Shown piece by piece: positions 7,963 through 16,098 of a stretch of 64,000 bases of DNA. Each line of letters opens with the position of its first letter. Positions within the stretch are counted from its first letter, which is position 1. The stretch is from NCBI RefSeq assembly GCF_000719955.1, contig NZ_JOII01000039.1, positions 1-64,000 on the forward strand. The letters are read 5' to 3'. Source of the DNA: Streptomyces albidoflavus. Its GTDB lineage: Bacteria > Actinomycetota > Actinomycetes > Streptomycetales > Streptomycetaceae. The notes beneath the pieces were generated by a model that saw only the letters and a program-made list of their open reading frames with translations, was not told the DNA's origin and searched no databases. A program made the position numbers and the translations under genes.

Positions 7963-9066
7963 GTGGAAGCCGCCGCCGGCCGGTCCCCGCGCCGCATCAC
8001 GCCACCGCATCACGCCACCGGGTCACGCCGGTGGCGAGCCGGCCTCCGATGTCCGACGCTGAGCGGGCCGGATCCCCGCGTACCGGACAGGACACCTGGA
8101 GGGGTCATCGCCGCCGAGCCTCAGTCCACAGAGCCCCAGTCCACCGAACCGCAGTACATCGACGCCCCGCTGAGCGCGGCCGCCGGCTTCCTCGTCCTGG
8201 TCGTGAAGGACGGGGAGGAGGCGGTGGCGACGGTCCGGTCCGTGGTCGCCGGTACCGACGACCTGATCAAGGACATCACCATCCGCGCCAACGGGGCGAT
8301 GTTCACCTGCAACGTCGGCATCTCCCACCACGGCTGGCCGCGGCTGACCGGGAAGCCGCCGCCGAAGGAACTGCGGCCGTTCCGGGAGATCAAGGGGGAG
8401 AAGCACACCGCCGTCGCCACCCCGGGCGACCTGCTGTACCACCTGCGCGCCGCCTCCCCCGACCTGATCGTCGAGTTCGAGAAGATCCTCCTCGAAGCCT
8501 TCGGCGACTCGGTGACCGCCGTGGACGACGTCACCGGCTTCCGCTACTTCGACGGCCGTGACCTGCTCGAATTCGCCGACGGCACCGCCAACCCGGACGG
8601 CGCCGCCCTCCCCGCCGCCACCCTCGTCGGCGACGAGGACCCGGCGTACGCGGGCGGCAGCTACGTCGTCGTCCAGAAGTACCTGCACGACCTCTCCGCC
8701 TGGCGCGCCCAGACCACCGGCACCCAGGAGGAGATCATCGGCCGCACCAAGTTCGACAACGTCGAGAAACCCGACGCCACCGAGGGCCAGAAGTCCCACA
8801 AGACCCTCTGCACCATCCAGGACGCCGACGGCGAACACGACATCCTCCGCGACAACATGCCCTTCGCCCACCCCGGCACCGGCGAGTACGGCACCTACTT
8901 CATCGGCTACTCCCGCCACCTCTGGGTCACCGAGAAGATGCTGGAGCGCATGTTCCTGGGCGATCCGCCCCCGCTCCACGACCGCATCCTCGACTACTCG
9001 CGAGCGGTGACGGGAGCGACGTTCTTCTGCCCGGCCCGCGCCTTCCTGGCGGCCCTGGGCGACTGA
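7963..9066 (+). CDS. DyP-type heme peroxidase
   Basis: Up to 367 residues; the conserved protein begins near residue 53 (PQYIDAPLSAAAGFLVLVV). DyP landmarks are the distal EFADGTANP segment (GxxDG-type motif with catalytic Asp; here the first Gly is replaced), the proximal-side FAHPGTGEYG with its candidate heme-ligand His, GYSR with the distal Arg, and the C-terminal TGATFFCPARAFL. It oxidises dyes or phenolics with H2O2. No Tat signal and no encapsulin-cargo tail are visible. The start is doubtful: the only in-frame ATG/GTG codons are a GTG at 7963, giving an atypical N-terminus, and an ATG far inside the fold. A good GGAGG lies at about 8099-8103, just ahead of an ATC codon at 8107. Confidence 0.85.
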   Translation: MEAAAGRSPRRITPPHHATGSRRWRAGLRCPTLSGPDPRVPDRTPGGVIAAEPQSTEPQSTEPQYIDAPLSAAAGFLVLVVKDGEEAVATVRSVVAGTDDLIKDITIRANGAMFTCNVGISHHGWPRLTGKPPPKELRPFREIKGEKHTAVATPGDLLYHLRAASPDLIVEFEKILLEAFGDSVTAVDDVTGFRYFDGRDLLEFADGTANPDGAALPAATLVGDEDPAYAGGSYVVVQKYLHDLSAWRAQTTGTQEEIIGRTKFDNVEKPDATEGQKSHKTLCTIQDADGEHDILRDNMPFAHPGTGEYGTYFIGYSRHLWVTEKMLERMFLGDPPPLHDRILDYSRAVTGATFFCPARAFLAALGD

Positions 9067-9078
9067 ACGTCCGCGGGC

Positions 9079-9423
9079 TCAGCGGCCGCCGGTCCCCCGC
9101 GCGTCGAAGACGGTACGGATCGCGGTGATCCGCTCCCCGTCCACCCGCAGCCAGGTCACGGTCGGCCGCCCCGGCCCGCCGCCGGCCCGCACGGTCGACC
9201 AGGTCAGCACGTTCCCGCCGTCGGCCAGCCGCACCTCGACGTGGTCCCCGGAGATCATCTTCCCCATCTCCACCAGCCCCGCGACGCACTCCGCGACCCC
9301 GGACGCGGTGGCCACCGGCCCCTCGAACGTCACCTCGTCCGCCAGCACCCCCCGCAGCCCGTCCGCGTCCGCCGCCGTCAACGCCGCGTGAAACCGCTCC
9401 GCGACCTGCTCCGTGCTGGCCAT
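9079..9423 (-). CDS. NTF2-like / SnoaL-type protein
   Basis: 114 residues. The sequence runs as a cone-shaped NTF2-like fold: an N-terminal helix pair (TEQVAERFHAALTAADADGLRGVLADEVTFEGP), then strands ending in VTWLRVDGERITAIRTVFDARG. Such proteins are small cyclases, isomerases or ligand binders; active-site residues cannot be assigned. The ATG at 9423 is preceded by GAGGAAG. It is convergent with the DyP gene (12 bp between stops) and divergent from the SulP gene, sharing with it an AT-rich intergenic region that holds a palindrome. Confidence 0.7.
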   Translation of the reverse strand: MASTEQVAERFHAALTAADADGLRGVLADEVTFEGPVATASGVAECVAGLVEMGKMISGDHVEVRLADGGNVLTWSTVRAGGGPGRPTVTWLRVDGERITAIRTVFDARGTGGR

Positions 9424-9531
9424 GTTCTTCCTCGTCCCGCTCGCCGGTCGAAAGTCCCGAGCATGGCACGGGGGATGCGAGATGTGCCGTAATCGGCGCT
9501 GATGGTGTGTTTGTCGCGAGCCGGGAATCAA

Positions 9532-9555
9532 CGAATTGCGAAATTAAGCAATTCG
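9532..9555. promoter_or_regulatory. Candidate operator upstream of the SulP gene
   Basis: Perfect 8-bp inverted repeat CGAATTGC (9532-9539) and GCAATTCG (9548-9555) around GAAATTAA. It is strikingly AT-rich, lies 65 bp before the SulP start and 108 bp before the divergent NTF2-like start. The size and symmetry suit a winged-helix dimer such as the ArsR-family protein encoded after the transporter; inference. Confidence 0.5.
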
Positions 9556-9619
9556 CTACATGCTGTGTGCGCTGTCTTGGGGAGGTCCCGGGCGGCCGGG
9601 GTGACGAAGGTCGAAAGGG

Positions 9620-11359
9620 GTGCGTGACAGTGCCGATTCCGCCGCGCCAGGCCGAGGTTCCGGCGTCGTGAGCCCGCTGCCTGCCCAGGTGTGGACCCGC
9701 GTGCGGTCCCTGCTGCCCACCCGCGCGGACTTCGCCGCCATGACGCGCGACCCGCGCCGCGACCTGCTCGCCGGCCTCACCGTGGCGATCGTGGCGTTGC
9801 CGCTCGCGCTCGGCTTCGGGGTCTCCTCCGGCCTGGGCGCCGAGGCGGGACTGGCCACCGCCGTCGTCGCGGGGGCGCTCGCGGCGCTGTTCGGCGGCTC
9901 CAGTCTCCAGGTCTCCGGGCCGACCGGCGCGATGACGGTGGTGCTGGTGCCGATCGTCGCCCAGTACGGCCCGGGCGGGGTGCTGACGGTCGGCCTGCTG
10001 GCCGGCGTCCTGCTGCTCGCGCTGGCCGTGCTGAAGGCCGGCCGGTACATGCGGTACGTCCCGGCGCCGGTGGTGGAGGGCTTCACCCTCGGCATCGCCT
10101 GCGTGATCGGGCTGCAACAGGTCCCGAACGCCCTCGGGGTCACCGCTCCCGAGGGCGACTCGGTCCTGATGGTGACCTGGCGCGCCGTCGAGGAGTTCGT
10201 ACGCACCCCGAACTGGACCGCGACCGGCCTCGCCCTCGGCGTGGCGGCGGTGATGCTGCTCGGCGCCCGTTGGCGGCCCGCCGTGCCTTTCTCGATCGTG
10301 GCCGTCGTCGCGGCGACGGCGGCCGCCCAGTTCTTCCACCTGGACGGGGCGGCCCCGATCGGCGCTCTGCCGTCCGGGCTCCCCGCGCCCTCGCTGGACT
10401 TCCTCGAACTGTCCGCACTGGGCTCGCTGCTCGCCCCGGCGCTGGCGGTCGCCGCGCTGGCCGCGCTGGAGTCACTGCTGTCGGCCACGGTCGCGGACGG
10501 CATGACGACGGGCCAGAAGCACGACCCCGACCGCGAACTCTTCGGGCAGGGCGTGGCCAACCTGGCCGCCCCGCTGTTCGGCGGCGTACCCGCCACCGCG
10601 GCCATCGCCCGTACCGCCGTCAACGTCCGCAGCGGCGCCGGCTCCCGCCTGGCCGCCCTGACCCACGCGGCCGTCCTCGCGGTGATCGTCTTCGCCGCCG
10701 CCCCCCTCGTCTCCAAGATCCCGCTGGCCGCGCTCGCCGGGGTGCTGATCGCCACCGCGGTCCGCATGGTGGAGGCCGGCGCGCTGCGGGCGATGGTCCG
10801 GTCGACCCGCTCGGACGCCGTCGTCCTGGTGCTGACCGCCGTCGCCACCCTCGTCCTCGACCTCGTCCTCGCGGTGGTCATCGGCCTGGTCGTCGCGGGA
10901 GCCCTGGCCCTGAGGGCGGTCGCCGTCCAGGCCCGGATCGACCGGACCGACGCCCCCTCCGAGCCGCCGGCCGTCCACGGCGACGCGGAACACGTCCCGC
11001 CGAGCGAGCACATCGCCACCTACCGCGTCGACGGCCCGCTGTTCTTCGCCGGCGCCCACCGGGTCCTCCTGGAGCTCTCCGAGGTCGCCAGTGTCCGCGT
11101 GGTGATCCTTCGCATGGCGCGCGTCACGACGATGGACGCCACCGGGGCCCTGGCGCTCAAGGAGGCCGTCGAGGACCTGAGCCGGCGCGGAATCGCCGTG
11201 CTGGCCTGCGGCATCCGCCCCGCCCACCGCCGGACCCTCGCCTCGGTCGGGGCGCTGGAAGCGCTGCGGGACCGCGAGTACGCGACTGGGCCCGAGGCCC
11301 TGGCCGCCGCCCACGCCCACCTCGGCCGCACCGGCCCTCTGCCCGCCGGTACGGCCTGA
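9620..11359 (+). CDS. SulP-family anion transporter with C-terminal STAS domain
   Basis: 579 residues. Residues about 40-440 contain 10-12 hydrophobic segments with SulP landmarks (DLLAGLTVAIVALPLALGFG, LFGGSSLQVSGPTGAM, VEGFTLGIACVIGLQQ, ESLLSATVADGMTTGQKHDPDRELFGQGVAN). A STAS domain follows at about 470-560, including the VTTMDATGALALKEA segment. SulP proteins carry sulfate, bicarbonate or other anions across the plasma membrane; the substrate is not readable. I keep the GTG at 9620; a GTG at 9668 would also leave the whole domain intact. It is followed by an ArsR-family gene 103 bp downstream, a pairing common in actinobacteria that suggests regulation in response to an ion or metal. Confidence 0.85.
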   Translation: MRDSADSAAPGRGSGVVSPLPAQVWTRVRSLLPTRADFAAMTRDPRRDLLAGLTVAIVALPLALGFGVSSGLGAEAGLATAVVAGALAALFGGSSLQVSGPTGAMTVVLVPIVAQYGPGGVLTVGLLAGVLLLALAVLKAGRYMRYVPAPVVEGFTLGIACVIGLQQVPNALGVTAPEGDSVLMVTWRAVEEFVRTPNWTATGLALGVAAVMLLGARWRPAVPFSIVAVVAATAAAQFFHLDGAAPIGALPSGLPAPSLDFLELSALGSLLAPALAVAALAALESLLSATVADGMTTGQKHDPDRELFGQGVANLAAPLFGGVPATAAIARTAVNVRSGAGSRLAALTHAAVLAVIVFAAAPLVSKIPLAALAGVLIATAVRMVEAGALRAMVRSTRSDAVVLVLTAVATLVLDLVLAVVIGLVVAGALALRAVAVQARIDRTDAPSEPPAVHGDAEHVPPSEHIATYRVDGPLFFAGAHRVLLELSEVASVRVVILRMARVTTMDATGALALKEAVEDLSRRGIAVLACGIRPAHRRTLASVGALEALRDREYATGPEALAAAHAHLGRTGPLPAGTA

Positions 11360-11462
11360 CCCTCACCGGCCCGCCGTTGCTAACCTTGGCGATTTCCGAG
11401 CCCCAGGCCAAAAGTTCCGAGGTGGACGCGATGCACGGCCCTCGCACGAAGGCAGCCGTCCG

Positions 11463-11795
11463 GTGAGCACACCGCTGTACCAGCTGAAGGCGGAGTTCTT
11501 CAAAACCCTCGGCCACCCGGTCCGCATCCGCGTCCTGGAACTCCTCAGCCGCCGCGAACACGCCGTCTCCGAGCTCCTCTCCGACATCGGCGTCGAGCCG
11601 GCCCACCTCTCCCAACAACTGGCCGTCCTGCGCCGCGCCAACCTGGTCGTCCCCCGCCGCGAGGGCTCCGCCGTCCACTACTCCCTGACCAACCCCGACG
11701 TGGCCGAACTCCTCCGCGTGGCCCGCACCATCCTCTCCGGGGTCCTGACGGACCAGGCGGAACTGCTGGCGGGGCTACGGGCCGACGAGTCCTGA
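11463..11795 (+). CDS. ArsR-family winged-helix regulator
   Basis: 110 residues, nearly all one winged HTH: FFKTLGHPVRIRVLELLSRREHAVSELLSDIGVEPAHLSQQLAVLRRANLVVPRREGSAVHYSLTN matches ArsR/SmtB architecture, with the recognition helix around PAHLSQQLAVLR. There are no Cys residues, so none of the classical thiol metal sites is present; it may sense something else. GTG start with GAAGG about 10 nt upstream. It follows the SulP transporter and is probably its regulator. A strong hairpin terminator lies 107 bp past the stop. Confidence 0.85.
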   Translation: MSTPLYQLKAEFFKTLGHPVRIRVLELLSRREHAVSELLSDIGVEPAHLSQQLAVLRRANLVVPRREGSAVHYSLTNPDVAELLRVARTILSGVLTDQAELLAGLRADES

Positions 11796-11902
11796 GGCGG
11801 CTCGCAGGAGCGCGGGGCCGGGGGCGTGCGCGGCCGGACAGACCGTTCTCCAGTCCGGAGAACGCCCCTACCCGGGCGCCGTTGAGGCGGTAGAGGCAGA
11901 CA

Positions 11903-11942
11903 ACGTCGAAGGGCCCCACCTTGCGGTGGGGCCCTTCGACGT
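11903..11942. terminator. Bidirectional terminator between arsR-like gene and tRNA-Ser
   Basis: ACGTCGAAGGGCCCCACC (11903-11920), loop TTGC, exact complement at 11925-11942: an 18-bp stem lying between the converging ArsR gene and tRNA-Ser. Confidence 0.85.
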
Positions 11943-11960
11943 ATTGCCCGGTGAGAGCAA

Positions 11961-12048
11961 TGGCGGAGGATACGAGATTCGAACTCGTGAGGGGTTGCCC
12001 CCAACACGCTTTCCAAGCGTGCGCCCTAGGCCTCTAGGCGAATCCTCC
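11961..12048 (-). tRNA. tRNA-Ser (GGA)
   Basis: Cloverleaf with acceptor GGAGGAT, long variable arm (class II), anticodon stem ACGCT/AGCGT around loop TTGGAAA giving anticodon GGA, T-loop GTTCGAATC, and an encoded 3' CCA (complement at 11961-11963). Confidence 0.93.
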
Positions 12049-12117
12049 GCGTCAAACATTACATGACCGCGAGGAGTGCTTGCGAACTCGTATCCGGAGG
12101 CGGGATCGGGTACCTTG

Positions 12118-12212
12118 TGCGGAGCCCCTCACGTGGCGCTATCTGACTGAACTCCCCCAGGGCCGGAAGGCAGCAAGGGTAGGTTGGCTCTGGCGGGTGC
12201 GTGGGGGGCGCT
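12118..12212 (+). ncRNA. ffs: Signal recognition particle RNA (4.5S-type)
   Basis: Contains the universal SRP domain IV signature GGGCCGGAAGGCAGCAAGGG, and its ends pair (GCGGAGCCCCTCACG with the GCGTGGGGGGCGC region) to give the long rod of a short bacterial SRP RNA, about 95 nt. It lies directly upstream of dnaX, the usual place in Streptomyces. Exact ends are estimated from the terminal pairing. It binds Ffh for cotranslational membrane targeting. Confidence 0.92.
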
Positions 12213-12242
12213 TGCGTTTCCCGGTGTGTGGGTGGTCGCCAG

Positions 12243-12255
12243 TACGCTCGTAGGT
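12243..12255 (+). promoter_or_regulatory. Putative leaderless -10 element for dnaX
   Basis: TACGCT at 12243-12248, 7 nt, then the GTG start of dnaX. No Shine-Dalgarno at normal distance. It lies 30 nt past the SRP RNA. Confidence 0.5.
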
Positions 12256-14361
12256 GTGTCGTCTCTCGCGCTGTACCGCCGTTATCGCCCGGAGTCGTTC
12301 GCCGAGGTCATCGGGCAGGAACATGTCACCGACCCGCTGCAGCAGGCGCTGCGGAACAACCGGGTCAACCACGCGTACCTGTTCAGCGGACCGCGCGGCT
12401 GCGGCAAGACCACCAGTGCCCGGATTCTCGCGCGCTGCCTGAACTGTGAGCAGGGTCCCACCCCGGACCCCTGCGGGACCTGCCAGTCCTGCCAGGACCT
12501 GGCGCGGAACGGGCCCGGCTCGATCGACGTGATCGAGATCGACGCCGCCTCGCACGGTGGCGTGGACGATGCCCGTGACCTGCGGGAGAAGGCGTTCTTC
12601 GGGCCCGCCTCCAGCCGGTACAAGATCTACATCATCGACGAGGCGCACATGGTGACCTCGGCGGGGTTCAACGCCCTGCTGAAGGTCGTCGAGGAGCCGC
12701 CGGAGCATCTCAAGTTCATCTTCGCGACGACCGAGCCCGAGAAGGTCATCGGGACGATCCGCTCGCGTACGCACCACTACCCGTTCCGGCTGGTGCCGCC
12801 GGGGACGCTCCGCGAGTACCTGGCGGAGGTCTGCGGCAAGGAGGGCAGCCGGGTCGAGGACGGCGTGCTGCCGCTGGTCGTGCGGGCCGGGGCCGGCTCC
12901 GTGCGGGACTCGATGTCGGTGATGGACCAGCTGCTGGCCGGCGCGGGCGAGGACGGCGTGACGTACGCCATGGCCACCGCGCTGCTCGGCTACACGGACG
13001 GCTCGCTGCTCGACTCCGTGGTGGACGCCTTCGCCGCCGGGGACGGCGCCGCCGCCTTCGAGGTGGTCGACCGCGTCGTCGAGGGTGGCAACGACCCGCG
13101 CCGCTTCGTCGCCGACCTGCTGGAGCGGCTGCGCGACCTGGTGATCCTCGCCGCCGTTCCGGACGCCGCCGAGAAGGGCCTCATCGACGCCCCCGCCGAC
13201 CTGGTCGAGCGGATGCAGGCCCAGGCCTCGGTCTTCGGCGCCGCCGAACTGAGCCGCGCCGCCGACCTGGTCAACGAGGGGCTGACCGAGATGCGCGGCG
13301 CCACCTCCCCCCGCCTCCAGCTGGAGCTGATCTGCGCGCGGGTCCTGCTCCCCGCCGCCTACGACGACGAGCGCTCCACCCTCGCCCGCCTGGAGCGGCT
13401 GGAGCGCAGCGGACCCCCGGCGCAGGCCGCCGCCCCCCTCGCCCCCCAGGCGTACGCCCCCGCGCAGCCGCAGGTCCCGCAGGCGCCCCCGGCTCCTGCC
13501 CCTACTCCCGCACCCCAGCAGAGCGCCCCGCCCGCCGCCGCGCCCGACGCGCCCCCCGCCGACGCGGCCCCGGCCCGCCCGGGCGCGTGGCCCGGTTCGG
13601 CGCCGCCCGGCTCCGGCGCGCCCGCGCCCGCCGCGCGCCGGCCAGGCGGCTGGCCGACGGCCGGTGCCGGCGGCGGCCCCGCGCCGCAGCAGGCCGAGCC
13701 GCAGGGGCCGGGCCGCCCGCAGGGGCAGCCCCAGCCGCAGGCGGCCCCGGCCACGCCCCCGCCGGGTGCGGTCGACGCCCGTGCCCTGTGGCCGAACGTC
13801 CTGGAGGCGGTCAAGAACCGCCGCCGCTTCACCTGGATCCTGCTCAGCCAGAACGCCCACGTCGCCGGGTTCGACGGCACCACGCTCCAGCTCGGCTTCC
13901 TCAACGCCGGCGCCCGGGACAACTTCGCGAGCAGCGGCAGCGAGGACGTACTGAAGCAGGCGCTCGGCGAGGAGTTCCAGGTCAACTGGAAGATCGAGAC
14001 GGTCATCGACGCCTCGGGCGGCCAGGGTCCCGCCACCCCGCCCGGCGGTGGCGGCGGAGGCGGCTGGGGCCAGGCCCCGGCCCAGCCGCGCCCGGCGGCG
14101 CCCGCCCCGGCGCCCGCGCCCGCCCCGCCGCAGCCCGGCCCGGCGGCGCCTCCGGCCCCGGCGCCCGCCCCGCAGGGGCCGCCGGCTCCGCAGCGCGAGC
14201 AGCGGCCCCCGGCCCCCGAACCGCCGAGACGCACGACCTCCATCGAGGACGACATCCCCGAGGAGGACGACCCGGACCTCGACGAGTCGGCGCTCTCCGG
14301 CCACGACCTGATCATGCGCGAGCTGGGCGCCACGGTGGTGGAGGAATATACGAACGAGTAG
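12256..14361 (+). CDS. dnaX: DNA polymerase III subunit gamma/tau
   Basis: 701 residues. It is the ATPase of the sliding-clamp loader. The N-terminus LALYRRYRPESFAEVIGQEHV is diagnostic. Walker A is GPRGCGKTT (45-53), zinc cysteines fall between 61 and 79 (CLNC...CGTCQSC), and Walker B IIDEAHM and FATTEPEKV (sensor 1) follow, with the AAA lid and collar to about residue 370. Then comes a long Pro/Ala/Gln-rich linker, a conserved C-terminal domain near 505-590 (ALWPNVLEAVKNRRRF...VNWKIE), a second Pro-rich linker and an acidic end (HDLIMRELGATVVEEYTNE). No obvious slippery sequence for a short gamma form was seen. Start GTG at 12256 matches the family N-terminus. Confidence 0.97.
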   Translation: MSSLALYRRYRPESFAEVIGQEHVTDPLQQALRNNRVNHAYLFSGPRGCGKTTSARILARCLNCEQGPTPDPCGTCQSCQDLARNGPGSIDVIEIDAASHGGVDDARDLREKAFFGPASSRYKIYIIDEAHMVTSAGFNALLKVVEEPPEHLKFIFATTEPEKVIGTIRSRTHHYPFRLVPPGTLREYLAEVCGKEGSRVEDGVLPLVVRAGAGSVRDSMSVMDQLLAGAGEDGVTYAMATALLGYTDGSLLDSVVDAFAAGDGAAAFEVVDRVVEGGNDPRRFVADLLERLRDLVILAAVPDAAEKGLIDAPADLVERMQAQASVFGAAELSRAADLVNEGLTEMRGATSPRLQLELICARVLLPAAYDDERSTLARLERLERSGPPAQAAAPLAPQAYAPAQPQVPQAPPAPAPTPAPQQSAPPAAAPDAPPADAAPARPGAWPGSAPPGSGAPAPAARRPGGWPTAGAGGGPAPQQAEPQGPGRPQGQPQPQAAPATPPPGAVDARALWPNVLEAVKNRRRFTWILLSQNAHVAGFDGTTLQLGFLNAGARDNFASSGSEDVLKQALGEEFQVNWKIETVIDASGGQGPATPPGGGGGGGWGQAPAQPRPAAPAPAPAPAPPQPGPAAPPAPAPAPQGPPAPQREQRPPAPEPPRRTTSIEDDIPEEDDPDLDESALSGHDLIMRELGATVVEEYTNE

Positions 14362-14408
14362 CGGGCCGCTTCTCGGCAGCCCGTACAGGGGGCGTCGCCC
14401 GGCCCCGC

Positions 14409-14421
14409 TAGGCTGAAGCCT
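14409..14421 (+). promoter_or_regulatory. Putative leaderless -10 element for purD
   Basis: TAGGCT at 14409-14414, 7 nt, then the GTG start of purD; no Shine-Dalgarno. Confidence 0.5.
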
Positions 14422-15696
14422 GTGAAGGTCCTTGTCATTGGCTCCGGCGCCCGCGAACACGCCCTGTGCCGCTCCCTGTCCCTCGACCCCGACGTCACCG
14501 CGCTGTACTGCGCGCCCGGCAACGCAGGCATCGCCGAGGTGGCCGAGCTGCACCCGGTCGACGCGCTCGACGGCGCGGCCGTCGCCCGCCTCGCCACCGG
14601 CCTCGGCGCCGACCTGGTCGTGGTCGGCCCGGAGGCGCCGCTCGTCGCGGGCGTCGCCGACGCGGTCCGCGTGGCCGGGATCGACTGCTTCGGCCCGTCC
14701 GCCGAGGCCGCCCGGCTGGAGGGGTCCAAGGCGTTCGCCAAGGACGTCATGGCCGGCGCCGGGGTGCCGACCGCCCGCAGCTACGTCTGCACCACCGCCG
14801 CCGAGATCGACACCGCCCTCGACGCCTTCGGCGCGCCCTACGTCGTCAAGGACGACGGGCTCGCGGCGGGCAAGGGCGTCGTCGTCACCGAGGACGTGGA
14901 CGAGGCGCGCGAGCACGCGCTGAACTGCGTCTCGGCCGGGGGCGGACGCGTGGTCGTCGAGGAGTTCCTCGACGGCCCGGAGGTCTCCCTCTTCGCCGTC
15001 ACCGACGGCCGCACCGTCGTCCCGCTCCAGCCCGCGCAGGACTTCAAGCGCGCGCTCGACGGCGACCAGGGGCCCAACACGGGCGGCATGGGCGCCTATT
15101 CGCCGCTGCCGTGGGCCGACCCCAAGCTGGTCGACGAGGTCCTGGAGACCGTCCTCCAGCCGACCGTGGACGAGCTGCGCCGCCGCGGCACCCCCTTCTC
15201 CGGGCTGCTCTACGCGGGGCTCGCGATCACCTCGCGCGGTATCCGCGTCATCGAGTTCAACGCCCGCTTCGGCGACCCCGAGACCCAGGTGGTCCTGGCC
15301 CGCCTGCGGACCCCGCTCGCCGGGGTGCTGCGCGCCGCCGCCGACGGCACCCTCGCCGCGCTCCCGCCGCTGCGCTGGAGCGAGGAGGCCGCGGTCACCG
15401 TGGTCGTCGCCTCGCACAACTACCCGGGTACGCCGCGCACCGGCGACCCGGTCGAGGGGCTGGCCGAGGTCGCGGAACTGGACGCTCCGGCGGCGTACGT
15501 CCTGCACGCCGGTACGCGCCAGGACGGCGACGCCGTCCTCAGCGCGGGCGGCCGGGTCCTCTCGGTGACCGCCACCGGGGCCGACCTGACCGAGGCGCGG
15601 GACCGTGCGTACACGGCCGTGGCGCGCATCCGGCTCGACGGCTCCCAGCACCGTTCCGACATCGCGGCCCGCGTCGCCGTGGAGGAGCGCGGCTGA
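14422..15696 (+). CDS. purD: Phosphoribosylamine-glycine ligase (GAR synthetase)
   Basis: 424 residues, normal length. It catalyses ATP-dependent joining of phosphoribosylamine and glycine, step 2 of purine synthesis. The N-terminal domain begins MKVLVIGSGAREHAL and includes APGNAG. The ATP-grasp domain includes GSKAFAKDVM, VVKDDGLAAGKGV, EEFLDGPEVSLF and the metal-binding segment EFNARFGDPETQ, with QGPNTGGMGAYSP as the signature. Soluble. It follows dnaX by 60 bp with its own promoter. The other purine genes of the window are nearby but in separate units. Confidence 0.97.
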   Translation: MKVLVIGSGAREHALCRSLSLDPDVTALYCAPGNAGIAEVAELHPVDALDGAAVARLATGLGADLVVVGPEAPLVAGVADAVRVAGIDCFGPSAEAARLEGSKAFAKDVMAGAGVPTARSYVCTTAAEIDTALDAFGAPYVVKDDGLAAGKGVVVTEDVDEAREHALNCVSAGGGRVVVEEFLDGPEVSLFAVTDGRTVVPLQPAQDFKRALDGDQGPNTGGMGAYSPLPWADPKLVDEVLETVLQPTVDELRRRGTPFSGLLYAGLAITSRGIRVIEFNARFGDPETQVVLARLRTPLAGVLRAAADGTLAALPPLRWSEEAAVTVVVASHNYPGTPRTGDPVEGLAEVAELDAPAAYVLHAGTRQDGDAVLSAGGRVLSVTATGADLTEARDRAYTAVARIRLDGSQHRSDIAARVAVEERG

Positions 15697-16098
15697 CCGC
15701 TCCGGGCGTACGCCCCGCGCCGCGGGTACGCCGTTCTTCGCGTCCCCCGTTCACCGGCCTTCGGCCGTGGGCGGGGGACGCGGCGTTTCCGGGCGTGCGG
15801 GGGCGCCGGCAGGGGGCGCGTGAGGATCGCAGAGGCGCGCGTGCCACGGGCGAGCTCTGCCCAAAGGCATTCCATCGAGTGACCGATCCGCCATCCGGCT
15901 GACGCTCCGCCCACCCCCAACTAGGGTGCCGCGCAAGCGCTCTGCGGCCCGTGGACCGGGGTGTGCGGCACTTGGCCCACCGGCATTGCGATGTCGGAGC
16001 CGGGTGCCACAGTGGGGGAATGAGCAACGCCGTCGAAGCGCGTCGGCACCGGCTGGGACAGCGGGCGCCGGGCGGGCGATAAAGGGGTGTGACCGGTC
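15697..16098. other. 402-bp intergenic region with a possible 20-codon leader ORF
   Basis: No conserved gene is seen. TAGGGT (15922-15927) could be a -10, and GTGCCGC (15926-15932) can pair with GCGGCAC (15965-15971). ATG at 16020, directly after GTGGGGGA, opens a 20-codon frame (MSNAVEARRHRLGQRAPGGR) ending at 16082, 16 nt before the next gene; it may be a leader peptide but evidence is weak. Confidence 0.35.

Noticed and set aside
12139..15651. 1170-codon minus-strand frame opposite dnaX and purD
   Set aside because: Antisense shadow with repeated AGG/GVG composition; both plus-strand genes are unmistakable.
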